Assembly: GCF_030766725.1 (NCBI RefSeq)
Contig: NZ_JARQWR010000007.1
Location: 186,001 to 250,000, forward strand
Origin: Flavobacterium aerium
GTDB taxonomy: Bacteria; Bacteroidota; Bacteroidia; Flavobacteriales; Flavobacteriaceae
DNA length: 64,000 nucleotides
Direction: 5' to 3'
The notes beneath the pieces were generated by a model that saw only the letters and a list, made by a program, of their open reading frames with translations, did not search any database and was not told the origin of the DNA. The position numbers and the translations under genes were made by a program. Positions 8,945 to 17,386 of this stretch are shown in pieces. How positions within the stretch are numbered: position 1 is the stretch's first letter; every line of letters begins with the position of its first letter.

Positions 8945-9080
8945 GTTTTATATATTTATTTTTAAACTATATTCTTATCGTGATTTTGTCCATGCAAATT
9001 CATTGCCATTTATATTAAAATGTCAAATTGTCACGTTTTAATTTTAATATAATTTTAAGAAGATTATCGTATTGATTTGA

Positions 9081-9088
9081 TAGATTTG
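9081..9088 (+). promoter_or_regulatory. Putative -7 element of the YceI gene
   Basis: TAGATTTG is an exact match to TAnnTTTG, 21 bases before the start codon of the YceI-family gene. No TTG is found at the expected distance upstream, so support is partial. Confidence 0.35.
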
Positions 9089-9109
9089 TAAGAACCAAAC
9101 TTTAAAACC

Positions 9110-9775
9110 ATGAAAAAAAGCATTTTAAGTTTATTTGTTTTAGCAACTTTGACCTTAACAGTTGCATGTAAAAATGACAAAGCGAAAGAAGCAGAGACCT
9201 CTGAAGCCTCTGAAACTCAAGCCTCATCTGAAGCAGCTGCAAAATTTACGGTAAATACAGCTGAATCTGTAATCGATTGGACTGGTTCTAAATTGAATGG
9301 AAAACATACTGGAACGCTTCGTCTTTCTAAAGGTGATGTTTCTGTAAATAATGGAGTTCTTGAAACGGGTAATTTTACCATTGACATGAATTCTATCACT
9401 GATACTGACTTAACTGGAGATGACAAAACTGCTCTTGAAAACCACCTTAAAGGGAACGTTGAAGGAAAAGAAGATCATTTCTTTGATGTGAAAAAATTCC
9501 CAGAAGGAAAATTTGAACTGACAAAAGTTACTGCAGAAGCAGGCAAATCTACTCTTGAAGGAAATCTAACATTGAAAGGTGTTACAAAGAATGTAAAATT
9601 CCCAGCGACTGTAACTATTGATGGTAATAACGTATCTATTGTAAGTGAAACTTTTACAATCAACAGAACGCTTTGGAATGTTAACTTTGGTTCTAAATCA
9701 ATCTTTGATGATTTAGGAAACAAATATATTAACGACGAAATCGAATTAAAAATTAGCATTAAAGCATCGAAATAG
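9110..9775 (+). CDS. YceI-family lipoprotein
   Basis: Predicted periplasmic or outer-membrane lipoprotein of 221 residues. The N-terminal signal peptide ends in a lipobox (LTVAC, Cys20) and is followed by an Ala/Glu/Ser-rich tether (about 21-45). The rest is the YceI beta-barrel domain, including the typical start FTVNTAESVIDWTGSK, the LKGVTK strand and FTINRTLWNV. YceI proteins bind long polyisoprenoid lipids in a hydrophobic tunnel; the exact function is unsettled. It is monocistronic, with a bidirectional terminator behind it. Confidence 0.92.
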   Translation: MKKSILSLFVLATLTLTVACKNDKAKEAETSEASETQASSEAAAKFTVNTAESVIDWTGSKLNGKHTGTLRLSKGDVSVNNGVLETGNFTIDMNSITDTDLTGDDKTALENHLKGNVEGKEDHFFDVKKFPEGKFELTKVTAEAGKSTLEGNLTLKGVTKNVKFPATVTIDGNNVSIVSETFTINRTLWNVNFGSKSIFDDLGNKYINDEIELKISIKASK

Positions 9776-9807
9776 TTTATTAATTCATCTTACTGTTTAT
9801 TAATTAG

Positions 9808-9839
9808 AAAAAGCTCCTTTATTATTTATGGAGCTTTTT
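9808..9839. terminator. Bidirectional terminator
   Basis: The stem AAAAAGCTCC/GGAGCTTTTT (9808-9817, 9830-9839) lies between the convergent YceI and epimerase genes, with a T-run on the plus side and matching Ts on the minus side. Confidence 0.8.
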
Positions 9840-9844
9840 TTATT

Positions 9845-10750
9845 CTATACTAGTAAGTGATCTAATGCTTTATTAATAGTTTTGTATTTGAATATAAACC
9901 CATTGTCTAGTACTTTCTGTGCACTTACATTTTGGCTTGTAAATAGAAGCATATGCATTTCTCCTAAAATAAGTTTCATCATGAACCTTGGAATATGTGG
10001 CAGAAATAAAGGCTTCTCTAATACTCTCGCGATATCTACCGTTAGAATTTCATTCGTAACAGGTTGTGGGGAAACCGCATTAAAAGTACCACTCCATTTT
10101 TTCTCTACAGCAAAATAGTACAATGCTGCCAAGTCATGGATGTGGATCCAGGACTGGAATTGTTTTCCTGATCCAAATACAGCGCCCATACCCATTTTGA
10201 TAGGCTTAACCATCGCTTCTAATGCTCCACCTTTTTTAGACATCACTAGTCCAGTGCGAAGTTTGCAGACATTAATATTTAGTACTTTAAACTTGTCTAC
10301 AGATTCTTCCCATTTCAAAACTACACTTCCCAAAAACGAATCGTCAATTGATTTACTATTCTCGTCATATACTTCAGTAAGACTGTCTTTGTATATTCCG
10401 ATAGCAGATGCCGAAACAATCTGCGTAACTTGGTGTGGGGAGCTTTTTAAGGCCTTAAAAAGCAAATTGGTAGACAGAATACGACTTTCGATAATTTCCT
10501 GCTTGTAAGAGCGTGTCCATCGTTTTGAAATGCTTGCTCCAGCTAAATGGATTATCGCATCAACACCCATTAAACAATTTTCATCTATAATACCTTGTTG
10601 TGGATCCCAATAAAACCCTTTGTATTGTGGTTCGTCTTCTATTTTTTTCTTGGAAGTAGTAAGATAATGTATATTGACGCCATTTTGTAATAACAGGGAA
10701 ACTAACTCTTCTCCAATCAAACCGGTGGCCCCTGTAATTAAAATTTTCAT
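9845..10750 (-). CDS. TIGR01777-family epimerase (SDR)
   Basis: Extended-SDR protein of 301 residues. The N-terminal Rossmann motif GATGLIGEEL (residues 7-16) binds NAD(P). Residues to about 240 form the nucleotide-sugar-epimerase-like fold, with conserved IIHLAGASI and SASAIGIY segments. The C-terminus (about 250-301) matches the DUF1731 tail of the YfcH/TIGR01777 group. The substrate is unknown. It is monocistronic, with its 3' end at the shared terminator. Confidence 0.9.
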   Translation of the reverse strand: MKILITGATGLIGEELVSLLLQNGVNIHYLTTSKKKIEDEPQYKGFYWDPQQGIIDENCLMGVDAIIHLAGASISKRWTRSYKQEIIESRILSTNLLFKALKSSPHQVTQIVSASAIGIYKDSLTEVYDENSKSIDDSFLGSVVLKWEESVDKFKVLNINVCKLRTGLVMSKKGGALEAMVKPIKMGMGAVFGSGKQFQSWIHIHDLAALYYFAVEKKWSGTFNAVSPQPVTNEILTVDIARVLEKPLFLPHIPRFMMKLILGEMHMLLFTSQNVSAQKVLDNGFIFKYKTINKALDHLLV

Positions 10751-10887
10751 ACTTTTTTATTTCAAATTTACACTTTGAAAATCACCTATAAAAGAGATTT
10801 AAGTAAGGTTTAACTTAATATAATACTATTAGAAAACATTATTCTTAAAATCAAGGTTATTTCAATCAATTATTTATAAAATATAAA

Positions 10888-11340
10888 TTATTTTATTCTA
10901 ACGCTCCATTCAAATTCCATTTCCGAAACTTGTACTCCTTTTTCATCAGTACCAATCGATTTCATCCAAAACGTTTGTCCTTCTCCTGTTTCAATTGTTC
11001 TCTTGATTGCTTCTTCTATCAAATATCCATCCTTACAAACAAACGAGATTCTTCCTGTTGCTTTTTTTGTAAAATTCCCTTTATTATTTGCAACTAGCAT
11101 AGAAATCTTCTTACCGCTTTTCTGAATTTGCGACATTACTAATGCTCCCGTAGAAAGTTCGGCTGCCATAGCCTGAACAGCAAAATACATTGAATTAAAA
11201 GGATTTTGATTGATCCATCTGTGTTTCACACTTACTAGACATTCTTTTTCATCAATATGTTTTACGCGTACTCCGCAAATAAATGCTGAGGGCAATTTGA
11301 AGAATAAAAATTTATTAAGATTTTTAGCTGTAAACTCCAT
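10888..11340 (-). CDS. DUF4442 hotdog-fold protein
   Basis: 150-residue protein resembling DUF4442, a hotdog-fold group related to acyl-CoA thioesterases. Supporting features are the long hydrophobic start KFLFFKLPSAFICGVRV, a central helix-like segment NSMYFAVQAMAAELSTGALV typical of hotdog enzymes, and a strand-rich C-terminus. Activity and substrate are unproven. A complete promoter-like element lies 36-64 bases upstream. Confidence 0.82.
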   Translation of the reverse strand: MEFTAKNLNKFLFFKLPSAFICGVRVKHIDEKECLVSVKHRWINQNPFNSMYFAVQAMAAELSTGALVMSQIQKSGKKISMLVANNKGNFTKKATGRISFVCKDGYLIEEAIKRTIETGEGQTFWMKSIGTDEKGVQVSEMEFEWSVRIK

Positions 11341-11375
11341 TATATGCTGTTTTTTTTTCGAATATAGTGAATTAT

Positions 11376-11404
11376 CAAATATAAATAGGCTTGTCTCTTC
11401 TCAA
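11376..11404 (-). promoter_or_regulatory. Promoter of the DUF4442 gene
   Basis: On the minus strand TTG (11404-11402), an 18-base spacer, then TATATTTG (11383-11376), fitting the Bacteroidota consensus TTG-N17-23-TAnnTTTG. The start codon follows 35 bases after the -7 element. Confidence 0.6.
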
Positions 11405-11622
11405 TTTACTGTTAATCAATTTCCTTCTAAATAACAACTCTTATTCATTATAAAGGAATAGCATTTCTCTTATAGTAGACTCTAAATCCTAATTAAAGTT
11501 CATTTTTTTAAGAATTACAACTACAAATCATTTTCTCTTATTTCACAATACTTCAACCTCAATGAACACAAAAATAGCTTCATTATATTTGTTAAAAATA
11601 TGTTAAATATAAGTACTATGTT

Positions 11623-11654
11623 TTGCATAATACCTTTTTTTAGCCATATATTTG
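11623..11654 (+). promoter_or_regulatory. Promoter of the DUF4870-PadR-PspC operon
   Basis: TTG at 11623-11625, a 21-base spacer, and TATATTTG at 11647-11654 match the Bacteroidota promoter form. The first start codon is at 11684. Confidence 0.6.
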
Positions 11655-11683
11655 CATAAGATAATATTATATACTTTTAATAT

Positions 11684-12139
11684 ATGGAAACTACAAACAA
11701 TAAAAATTTAGCTGCAGTACTGCAATTAAGCTTGTTAACTCAATATTTCATTCCTTTTGGGAATTATATATTTCCAGTTATTATCTGGAATATGTACAAA
11801 AAAGATTCAGAATTGGTTAATCATCATGGAAAACAAGCTTTAAATTTCCAGCTGAGTTTGTTAATTTATACGATTCTTTTAACACTTATTGCTTTACCAA
11901 TATTGGCTTTTACAATTTTGAAAAATATCGATTTGTATACTATAATAAATGGGAATGACATTGAAATCGACCAAATGAATTTAGGAAACATCAGTGGAAT
12001 TGTTTTAGTAGCTGTATTAGCCATTATGATTTTCTTCTTTCTAAAGCTAGCCGAATTCATCCTTATCATTTATGCCGCAATCAAGGCTTCTAATAATGAG
12101 ATGTACAAATATCCTTTGACCATCAATTTTATAAAATAA
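11684..12139 (+). CDS. DUF4870 membrane protein
   Basis: Small integral membrane protein of 151 residues. A hydrophobic segment near 20-40 is followed by the DUF4870 hallmark VNHHGKQALNFQLSLLIY (about 45-63) and two more helices. Function is unknown. In Flavobacteriia it often sits next to PadR and PspC genes, as here, so a role in membrane or envelope stress sensing is inferred. It is the first gene of a plus-strand series and lies 69 bases before the padR-like gene. Confidence 0.87.
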   Translation: METTNNKNLAAVLQLSLLTQYFIPFGNYIFPVIIWNMYKKDSELVNHHGKQALNFQLSLLIYTILLTLIALPILAFTILKNIDLYTIINGNDIEIDQMNLGNISGIVLVAVLAIMIFFFLKLAEFILIIYAAIKASNNEMYKYPLTINFIK

Positions 12140-12208
12140 AAAATCAATCATCATCATCAATCATCAATCAAAAAATGAACAGTTATTTAATCTTAAAAAA
12201 GAAATTCT

Positions 12209-12538
12209 ATGAACATTGAAAATACCAAAGCCCAGATGCGAAAAGGTATTTTAGAATTCTGTATCCTATCGGTATTAAAAGAAAAAGATGCATATACTTC
12301 TGAAATATTAGACACCTTAAAAAGCGCTAAATTACTTGTAGTAGAAGGAACAATATACCCACTATTAACGAGATTAAAAAATGACGGTCTTCTCAATTAT
12401 AGATGGGAAGAATCTACTTCAGGACCTCCTAGAAAATATTATGGTTTAACTGAAGATGGTCAACTCTTTTTAAACGAATTAAATCTTACCTGGACAGAAT
12501 TATCTGATGCAGTAAACATAATAACTAGCCAAAACTAA
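12209..12538 (+). CDS. PadR-family transcriptional regulator
   Basis: 109-residue winged helix-turn-helix protein. The family pattern is clear: KGILEFCILSVLKEKDAYTS at the start, VVEGTIYPLLTRLKNDGLL as recognition helix and wing, and SGPPRKYYGLTEDGQ. It lacks the long C-terminal dimer helix of PadR-s1, which fits the PadR-s2 subclass. It lies five bases before the PspC gene and probably regulates its own operon. Confidence 0.93.
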   Translation: MNIENTKAQMRKGILEFCILSVLKEKDAYTSEILDTLKSAKLLVVEGTIYPLLTRLKNDGLLNYRWEESTSGPPRKYYGLTEDGQLFLNELNLTWTELSDAVNIITSQN

Positions 12539-12543
12539 TAGCC

Positions 12544-14316
12544 ATGAATAAAACCGTAAATATTAACTTAGGAGGCATGTTCTTTCATATCGATGAGGAT
12601 GCTTATCATAAATTGACATTCTATTTTGATTCTATCAAACGTTCATTATCAGATTCTAATGGACAGGAAGAAATTATGAATGATATTGAAATCCGAATTT
12701 CTGAATTATTGACAGAAATGCTTAAAAATGAAAAGCAGGTTGTTAGTATTAAAGAAGTAGATCAAATCATTGGTATTATGGGACAACCAGAAGACTATAG
12801 AATTGATGATGCTACTGCTCCAGAAGAGCAACCTAGATATCAAACTCCAACAGGTAGAATTTCAAAAAAATTATACCGTGATAAAGAGAAAGGTATTGCT
12901 GGTGGTGTATCGGCTGGTTTTAGTCACTACATCGGAATTGACCCGCTATGGATTAGAATCATCATGATTATACTTTTATTCTCGTATGGGGCTGGATTTT
13001 TAATCTACATTTTACTTTGGATATTAATTCCACCTGCCCTTACAACAACTGAAAAACTGGAAATGACTGGGGAACCTATTAATATTTCCAATATTGAGAA
13101 AAAAGTAAAAGAGGGTTTTGATAATGTTTCTGAAAAAATCAAAAATGCTGATTATGACAAAATGGGAAATTCAGCAAAAACAGGACTAGAGAGATTATTT
13201 GGATCTTTAGGTGAAATCTTCATGAGTTTCTTCAATATATTCTCAAAACTAATTGGAATTATGTTGATTTTCACAGCCGCTGTTACTCTAGTAGGTTTAT
13301 TCATCAGTATGTTTACATTAGGGTCTACTTCAATAGTTCATGTACCATGGATGGACTATTATGACACGATAAATTACACAAATACTCCAATGTGGGCAAT
13401 AGGTTTACTGTTCTTCTTTGCTATTGGGATTCCATTTTTCTTCTTATTCATTTTAGGATTAAAACTATTAGTTACGAATATGAAATCTATTGGAAATGTC
13501 GCAAAGTATACCTTATTAGCGATATGGTTAATTGCCATTGCATTATTAGTATTCTTTGGAGTAAAACAGGCTACGGAAGTTGCTTTTGATGGAAAAACAG
13601 TGCATAAAGAAATCATCAACATCAGCGAGAGTGATACATTATTTGTAAAAATAAAAAATAGTGACTACTACTCTAAAAGTGTAAGTCATAGAAGTGATTT
13701 CAAATTTGTACAGGATTCATTAAACAATGATTTGATCTATTCCAACAACATCGAGCTTCACTTTTTAATTACAGATGAACAACAGCCTTTTATCCAAATT
13801 GAGAAAATAGCAGAAGGTAAATCGTTGACCGAAGCAAAATCAAGAGCAGAACAAATTCATTATAGCTATAAAATTGAAGGCAATCACTTGATTTTTGACA
13901 ACTTCTTACTAACGAACATTAGTAATAAATATAGAAGTCAAGAAGTAAAAATATTTGTATACTTACCAAAAGGTCAGATTATTTATCCTGACGAGAGTAT
14001 ACAAAATTACCACCGATCTTATTATTCAGATTCTAATTTAAATATTGAATATGGCAATGAAAACAACTATTATAAAGTTGATAAAAATGAGATTAAATGT
14101 TTAACCTGTCCAATAGAAGATAATGTAGACGATTCAAGTGACGATTCAGGTGAATACAGTGAACATGAAGAAATCAATGATAATGATACTACTGGTACAA
14201 ATGTTATCATCAATGATCGTGGTATTAAAATAAAAAACAACAAAAAAGGAAGTAATAATAAACAAGTTGAGTCTTTAGAAATCAATAAAAATGGTGTAAT
14301 TATTAAAGCTAAATAG
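12544..14316 (+). CDS. PspC-domain membrane protein
   Basis: 590-residue membrane protein. An N-terminal cytoplasmic helical region (1-90, starting MNKTVNINLGG) is typical of Bacteroidota PspC proteins. It is followed by a PspC domain (about 112-168) with GIAGGVSAGFSHYIGIDPLW and a transmembrane stretch. Three further hydrophobic stretches lie at about 230-260, 278-310 and 320-340, followed by a soluble, acidic C-terminal part (about 345-590) with a low-complexity Asp/Asn/Lys tail. PspC in enterobacteria senses inner-membrane stress. The gene sits between padR and a GIN lipoprotein gene, two bases before the latter. Confidence 0.92.
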   Translation: MNKTVNINLGGMFFHIDEDAYHKLTFYFDSIKRSLSDSNGQEEIMNDIEIRISELLTEMLKNEKQVVSIKEVDQIIGIMGQPEDYRIDDATAPEEQPRYQTPTGRISKKLYRDKEKGIAGGVSAGFSHYIGIDPLWIRIIMIILLFSYGAGFLIYILLWILIPPALTTTEKLEMTGEPINISNIEKKVKEGFDNVSEKIKNADYDKMGNSAKTGLERLFGSLGEIFMSFFNIFSKLIGIMLIFTAAVTLVGLFISMFTLGSTSIVHVPWMDYYDTINYTNTPMWAIGLLFFFAIGIPFFFLFILGLKLLVTNMKSIGNVAKYTLLAIWLIAIALLVFFGVKQATEVAFDGKTVHKEIINISESDTLFVKIKNSDYYSKSVSHRSDFKFVQDSLNNDLIYSNNIELHFLITDEQQPFIQIEKIAEGKSLTEAKSRAEQIHYSYKIEGNHLIFDNFLLTNISNKYRSQEVKIFVYLPKGQIIYPDESIQNYHRSYYSDSNLNIEYGNENNYYKVDKNEIKCLTCPIEDNVDDSSDDSGEYSEHEEINDNDTTGTNVIINDRGIKIKNNKKGSNNKQVESLEINKNGVIIKAK

Positions 14317-14318
14317 TC

Positions 14319-15059
14319 ATGGTAAAAACAATTCTTTTAATCGCAAAATTTACAATTGGTGTTATTCTTTCTCTACTATTTGTAAGTTGTAATATAGGTT
14401 CATTTGGCACAAAAGGCGTTAATGGTGACGGTACTGTTGTTACTCAGAATAGAACAGCTTCTGCTCCTTTCTATAGTATTCAAGCAAGTAATGGTCTAGA
14501 TATTATCATCGAGCAATCGGATAAACAAGCAATCATTGTAGAGGCAGATCAAAATTTACAAGATCATATTAAAACCTCAATTGAAAATGGTGTTTTAGAA
14601 GTTACTTCTGATGTAAATATCAAAAAAGCTTCTTCAAAGAAAGTATTCATAAAAATAAAAGAATTAAAAGAATTACAAACCTCAAGCGGTGCAGATGTAA
14701 GAGGGAAAAATACAATTGTATCTAAAAACATAGATCTAAAATCAACTAGCGGAAGTTCAATCTACATTACTTTAAAAGCTACCAACACAAAAACTGTGGT
14801 GAGCAGTGGTAGTTCAATGGAAATTAATGGTGCAACTCAAAATTATTTTGTAGATTCTTCAAGTGGCAGTTCATTAGATGCTAAAGATTTTAAAGCACAA
14901 AGTATTACTTCCGAAGCATCAAGTGGTGGTTCAATGCGAATAAATCCTGTTGAAAATCTGATTGCTACAGCATCGAGTGGAGGATCTATTCAATATGTGA
15001 ATAATCCCAAAACGATTAAACGTAAAATGAGCTCCGGCGGAAGCATATCCTTAGAGTAA
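14319..15059 (+). CDS. Head GIN domain (DUF2807) lipoprotein
   Basis: Predicted lipoprotein of 246 residues with a lipobox LFVSC (Cys near 25). The mature part is a DUF2807/GIN domain, a right-handed beta-helix. Turns repeat about every 20 residues as SSGAD, TSGSS, SSGSS, SSGSS, SSGGS, SSGGS and SSGGS through the last two thirds. Such proteins are probably periplasmic or surface adhesin-like components; function is unknown. It starts two bases after the PspC stop, so it is in the same operon, and a terminator follows. Confidence 0.92.
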   Translation: MVKTILLIAKFTIGVILSLLFVSCNIGSFGTKGVNGDGTVVTQNRTASAPFYSIQASNGLDIIIEQSDKQAIIVEADQNLQDHIKTSIENGVLEVTSDVNIKKASSKKVFIKIKELKELQTSSGADVRGKNTIVSKNIDLKSTSGSSIYITLKATNTKTVVSSGSSMEINGATQNYFVDSSSGSSLDAKDFKAQSITSEASSGGSMRINPVENLIATASSGGSIQYVNNPKTIKRKMSSGGSISLE

Positions 15060-15069
15060 ACACACTAAA

Positions 15070-15100
15070 CATCCTGACTAATTCAGGATGTTTTTTTTTT
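15070..15100 (+). terminator. Terminator of the PspC/GIN operon
   Basis: The stem CATCCTGA/TCAGGATG (15070-15077, 15083-15090) is followed by ten T residues. The last T also belongs to the -7-like TATATTTG of the next gene. Confidence 0.85.
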
Positions 15101-15107
15101 ATATTTG
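15100..15107 (+). promoter_or_regulatory. Putative -7 element overlapping the terminator
   Basis: TATATTTG matches TAnnTTTG exactly, 27 bases before the likely start of the second GIN gene. No TTG occurs at the proper upstream distance, which falls inside the terminator stem. Confidence 0.4.
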
Positions 15108-15134
15108 CGTCATAATCAATTCTACAATACAATC

Positions 15135-15968
15135 ATGAAAAAAATTATTGCCTTATCCCTTACTTTATTACTGACAACTCTTGCTTTTGGGCAAAAAAAA
15201 GAACGAATTAAAGGTTCTAAAGTAGTAACCATTGAAAGCAAAACTATTGAGAACTTTGACCAAATTGAGGTTGAAGACAATATTGAAGTATATTTAGTAA
15301 AAGGTGATAATAGTGCTATAGAAATAGAAGCCGATGAGAACCTACACGAATTAATACAATTTGAATTAGCAGGAAGTACTTTACATCTTTCAACGTCTAA
15401 GACCGTAACTAGTTATAAAAAACTAATCGTCAAGGTAACTTATACAGATAGTTTTAAAATGATTACTGCAAAAAATGATGCCAGCATCTATACTTTATCC
15501 GATTTAGAACTGGAACAAGTTACAGTTAAGAATTTAGATTTCTCGAAATCATACTTGAATGTAAAATCTCCTAATTTCACTTTAATCGCTGATGATAAAT
15601 CTAAAATCGAATTGAATTTAAAAGCAGAAACCTCAACAATTGAATTAAGTAAGAATGCACAATTAAAAGCTTTAATTGCTTCTGCTTCTATTAAATTTGA
15701 TATGTATCAAAAATCTACTGCTATTGTCGAAGGAGATGTTCCGGATGCAAAATTACGTTTGGATAACAATGCTAATTTTGCTGGAAAAAACTTTGTAACA
15801 ACACGTTTGGAATTAACAACTGAGGCTTATACCTACTGTAGTATTTTTGTAAATGAATTAGTAACGATGGATGCTTCTGGAAAATCAGAAATTCAATTGT
15901 TTGGTGCCCCTAAGATTGAGATGAAAAATTTTGCTGACAGTGCCATTCTGTATAAAAAACAAAAATAA
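15135..15968 (+). CDS. Secreted GIN-domain (DUF2807) protein
   Basis: 277 residues from the ATG at 15135. I chose this start because MKKIIALSLTLLLTTLAFGQ is a clean Sec signal peptide, whereas an upstream frame extension adds only non-signal residues and overlaps the promoter-like element. The mature region has the DUF2807 pattern (IENFDQIEVEDNIEVYLVKG, then serial beta strands) but without the SSGGS turns of its neighbour. It is probably a periplasmic or extracellular beta-helix protein paralogous to the upstream lipoprotein. Function is unknown. Confidence 0.88.
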   Translation: MKKIIALSLTLLLTTLAFGQKKERIKGSKVVTIESKTIENFDQIEVEDNIEVYLVKGDNSAIEIEADENLHELIQFELAGSTLHLSTSKTVTSYKKLIVKVTYTDSFKMITAKNDASIYTLSDLELEQVTVKNLDFSKSYLNVKSPNFTLIADDKSKIELNLKAETSTIELSKNAQLKALIASASIKFDMYQKSTAIVEGDVPDAKLRLDNNANFAGKNFVTTRLELTTEAYTYCSIFVNELVTMDASGKSEIQLFGAPKIEMKNFADSAILYKKQK

Positions 15969-15980
15969 AAATTATAACAT

Positions 15981-16012
15981 AAAAAAAGGTCTAACTGATG
16001 TTGGACCTTTTT
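15981..16012. terminator. Bidirectional terminator
   Basis: A stem of about 14 bp with one G-T pair (arms 15981-15994 and 15999-16012, core AGGTC/GGACCT) is flanked by A and T runs between the convergent GIN and trxB genes. Confidence 0.75.
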
Positions 16013-16032
16013 TATATACTTGCATTTCTTGT

Positions 16033-16980
16033 TTATTCTAAAGTTGTAAGGTAACGTTCTGCATCCAATGCAGCCATACAACCTGTTCCCGCAGCTGTAA
16101 TTGCCTGACGGTAGATATTATCTTGAACATCTCCTGAAGCGAAAACTCCTGGGATATTTGTTCTTGTAGATTTTCCTTCTGTGATTAAGTATCCTGTTTC
16201 ATCCATATTCAACTGACCTTTGAAAATATCAGTATTTGGTTTATGTCCGATAGCGATAAATAATCCTGTTATTGCTAATTCAGATTTTTCTCCTGTAGCG
16301 TTATTGATCATTTTCAATCCTTCTACAACCTGATCTCCCACAACCTCTTCTACTTCTGTATTATACAATACTGTTAAGTTTGGTGTGTTCTCCACGCGGT
16401 GTTGCATTGCTTTGGATGCTCTCATGGCATCTTTACGCACTAACATTGTTACTGTTTTACAGATATGTGATAAATAAGTTGCTTCTTCCGCAGCAGTATC
16501 TCCAGCTCCTACAATTGCTACATCTTGTCCTTTGTAAAAGAAACCATCGCATACTGCACAAGCAGAAACTCCACCACCTCTTAGTTTTTGTTCACTTGGT
16601 AATCCTAAATATTTTGCTGTTGCTCCAGTAGAAATAATGATTGTACGAGCTTCCACAACTTTCTTATTATCGATTGTTACGGTATGCCATCCTCCTTCTA
16701 CTTTGCTAAACTCAACTTTTGTAGCCATTCCAATGCGTACTTCTGTGCCAAAACGCTTTGCTTGTGCTTCCAGCTGCAACATCATTGTAGGACCATCAAT
16801 TCCTTCAGGATATCCTGGGAAATTATCAACTTCTGTTGTTGTTGTTAATTGTCCTCCTGGTTCCATTCCAGTATATAAAATAGGTTTCATATCGGCTCTA
16901 GCGGCATAAATTGCAGCTGTATAACCTGCAGGTCCAGAACCAATAATCAAACATTTAATTCTTTCAATTGTATCTGACAT
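16033..16980 (-). CDS. trxB: Thioredoxin-disulfide reductase
   Basis: NADPH:thioredoxin reductase, a cytoplasmic FAD enzyme of 315 residues, the usual length. FAD site GSGPAG is at 14-19. The redox-active disulfide is CAVC at 141-144 in the NADPH domain. The NADPH motif GAGDTAAEEA starts at about 158, and the C-terminal FAD motif includes GVFASGDVQD. It supplies electrons to thioredoxin for ribonucleotide reductase, peroxiredoxins and protein disulfides. It appears monocistronic. Confidence 0.97.
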   Translation of the reverse strand: MSDTIERIKCLIIGSGPAGYTAAIYAARADMKPILYTGMEPGGQLTTTTEVDNFPGYPEGIDGPTMMLQLEAQAKRFGTEVRIGMATKVEFSKVEGGWHTVTIDNKKVVEARTIIISTGATAKYLGLPSEQKLRGGGVSACAVCDGFFYKGQDVAIVGAGDTAAEEATYLSHICKTVTMLVRKDAMRASKAMQHRVENTPNLTVLYNTEVEEVVGDQVVEGLKMINNATGEKSELAITGLFIAIGHKPNTDIFKGQLNMDETGYLITEGKSTRTNIPGVFASGDVQDNIYRQAITAAGTGCMAALDAERYLTTLE

Positions 16981-17008
16981 AATCTATTTGTTGTTTGTTT
17001 TAGAGGCA

Positions 17009-17016
17009 CAAATGTA
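17009..17016 (-). promoter_or_regulatory. Putative -7 element of trxB
   Basis: On the minus strand this is TACATTTG, matching TAnnTTTG, 28 bases before the trxB start. A TTG at the right distance is not present. Confidence 0.35.
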
Positions 17017-17098
17017 AGTTTTAATTAAAAAAAATTAGTTAAAAATAGGTTAGAATTAACTATGGTTGAATAAAATTTATTTATCATAAAAAAAACTA

Positions 17099-17129
17099 TT
17101 GCACAATATTAAAATTAATTATATATTTG
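17099..17129 (+). promoter_or_regulatory. Promoter of tRNA-Pro
   Basis: TTG at 17099-17101, a 20-base spacer, and TATATTTG at 17122-17129, a complete match to the Bacteroidota promoter form, 68 bases upstream of the mature tRNA. Confidence 0.65.
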
Positions 17130-17197
17130 CAACCTCATTTGAAGAAAACGTCTTAACCGATTTATTCCTTAAATTAGAAATATTGACAGATAACCTT

Positions 17198-17272
17198 CGG
17201 GGTGTAGCGTAGCCCGGTTATCGCGCCTGCTTTGGGAGCAGGAGGCCGCAGGTTCGAATCCTGCCACCCCGA
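17198..17272 (+). tRNA. tRNA-Pro (anticodon TGG)
   Basis: 75-nt cloverleaf. The acceptor stem CGGGGTG/CACCCCG (17198-17204 with 17265-17271) has discriminator A17272. The anticodon stem CCTGC/GCAGG encloses the loop TTTGGGA with TGG at 17233-17235. The T arm has GGTTCGAATCC. CCA is not encoded. A promoter and a strong terminator flank it, so it is a single-tRNA transcription unit. Confidence 0.97.
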
Positions 17273-17273
17273 C

Positions 17274-17310
17274 AAAAAGGACAAAATGAATTTTCATTTT
17301 GTCCTTTTTT
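17274..17310 (+). terminator. Terminator of tRNA-Pro
   Basis: A long perfect stem (arms 17274-17289 and 17294-17309, core AAGGACAAAATGA) with a four-base loop and a T-run begins two bases after the tRNA. Confidence 0.85.
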
Positions 17311-17386
17311 TATACTATAAATTTATCATTTAGGACTTTCACACTACAACATACTGATAATCAATAATCAAAATAGATTTCTATTT

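Larger units (their letters stand above)
11341..11683. other. Gene-free divergent promoter region
   Basis: 343 AT-rich bases between divergent genes. It holds one promoter-like element for each flank (11376-11404 minus, 11623-11654 plus). I see no reading frame, RNA gene or repeat in the rest. Confidence 0.6.

Noticed and set aside
15105..15134. Upstream start for the second GIN gene
   Set aside because: It would place ten polar residues before a clean signal peptide and overlap the -7 element.
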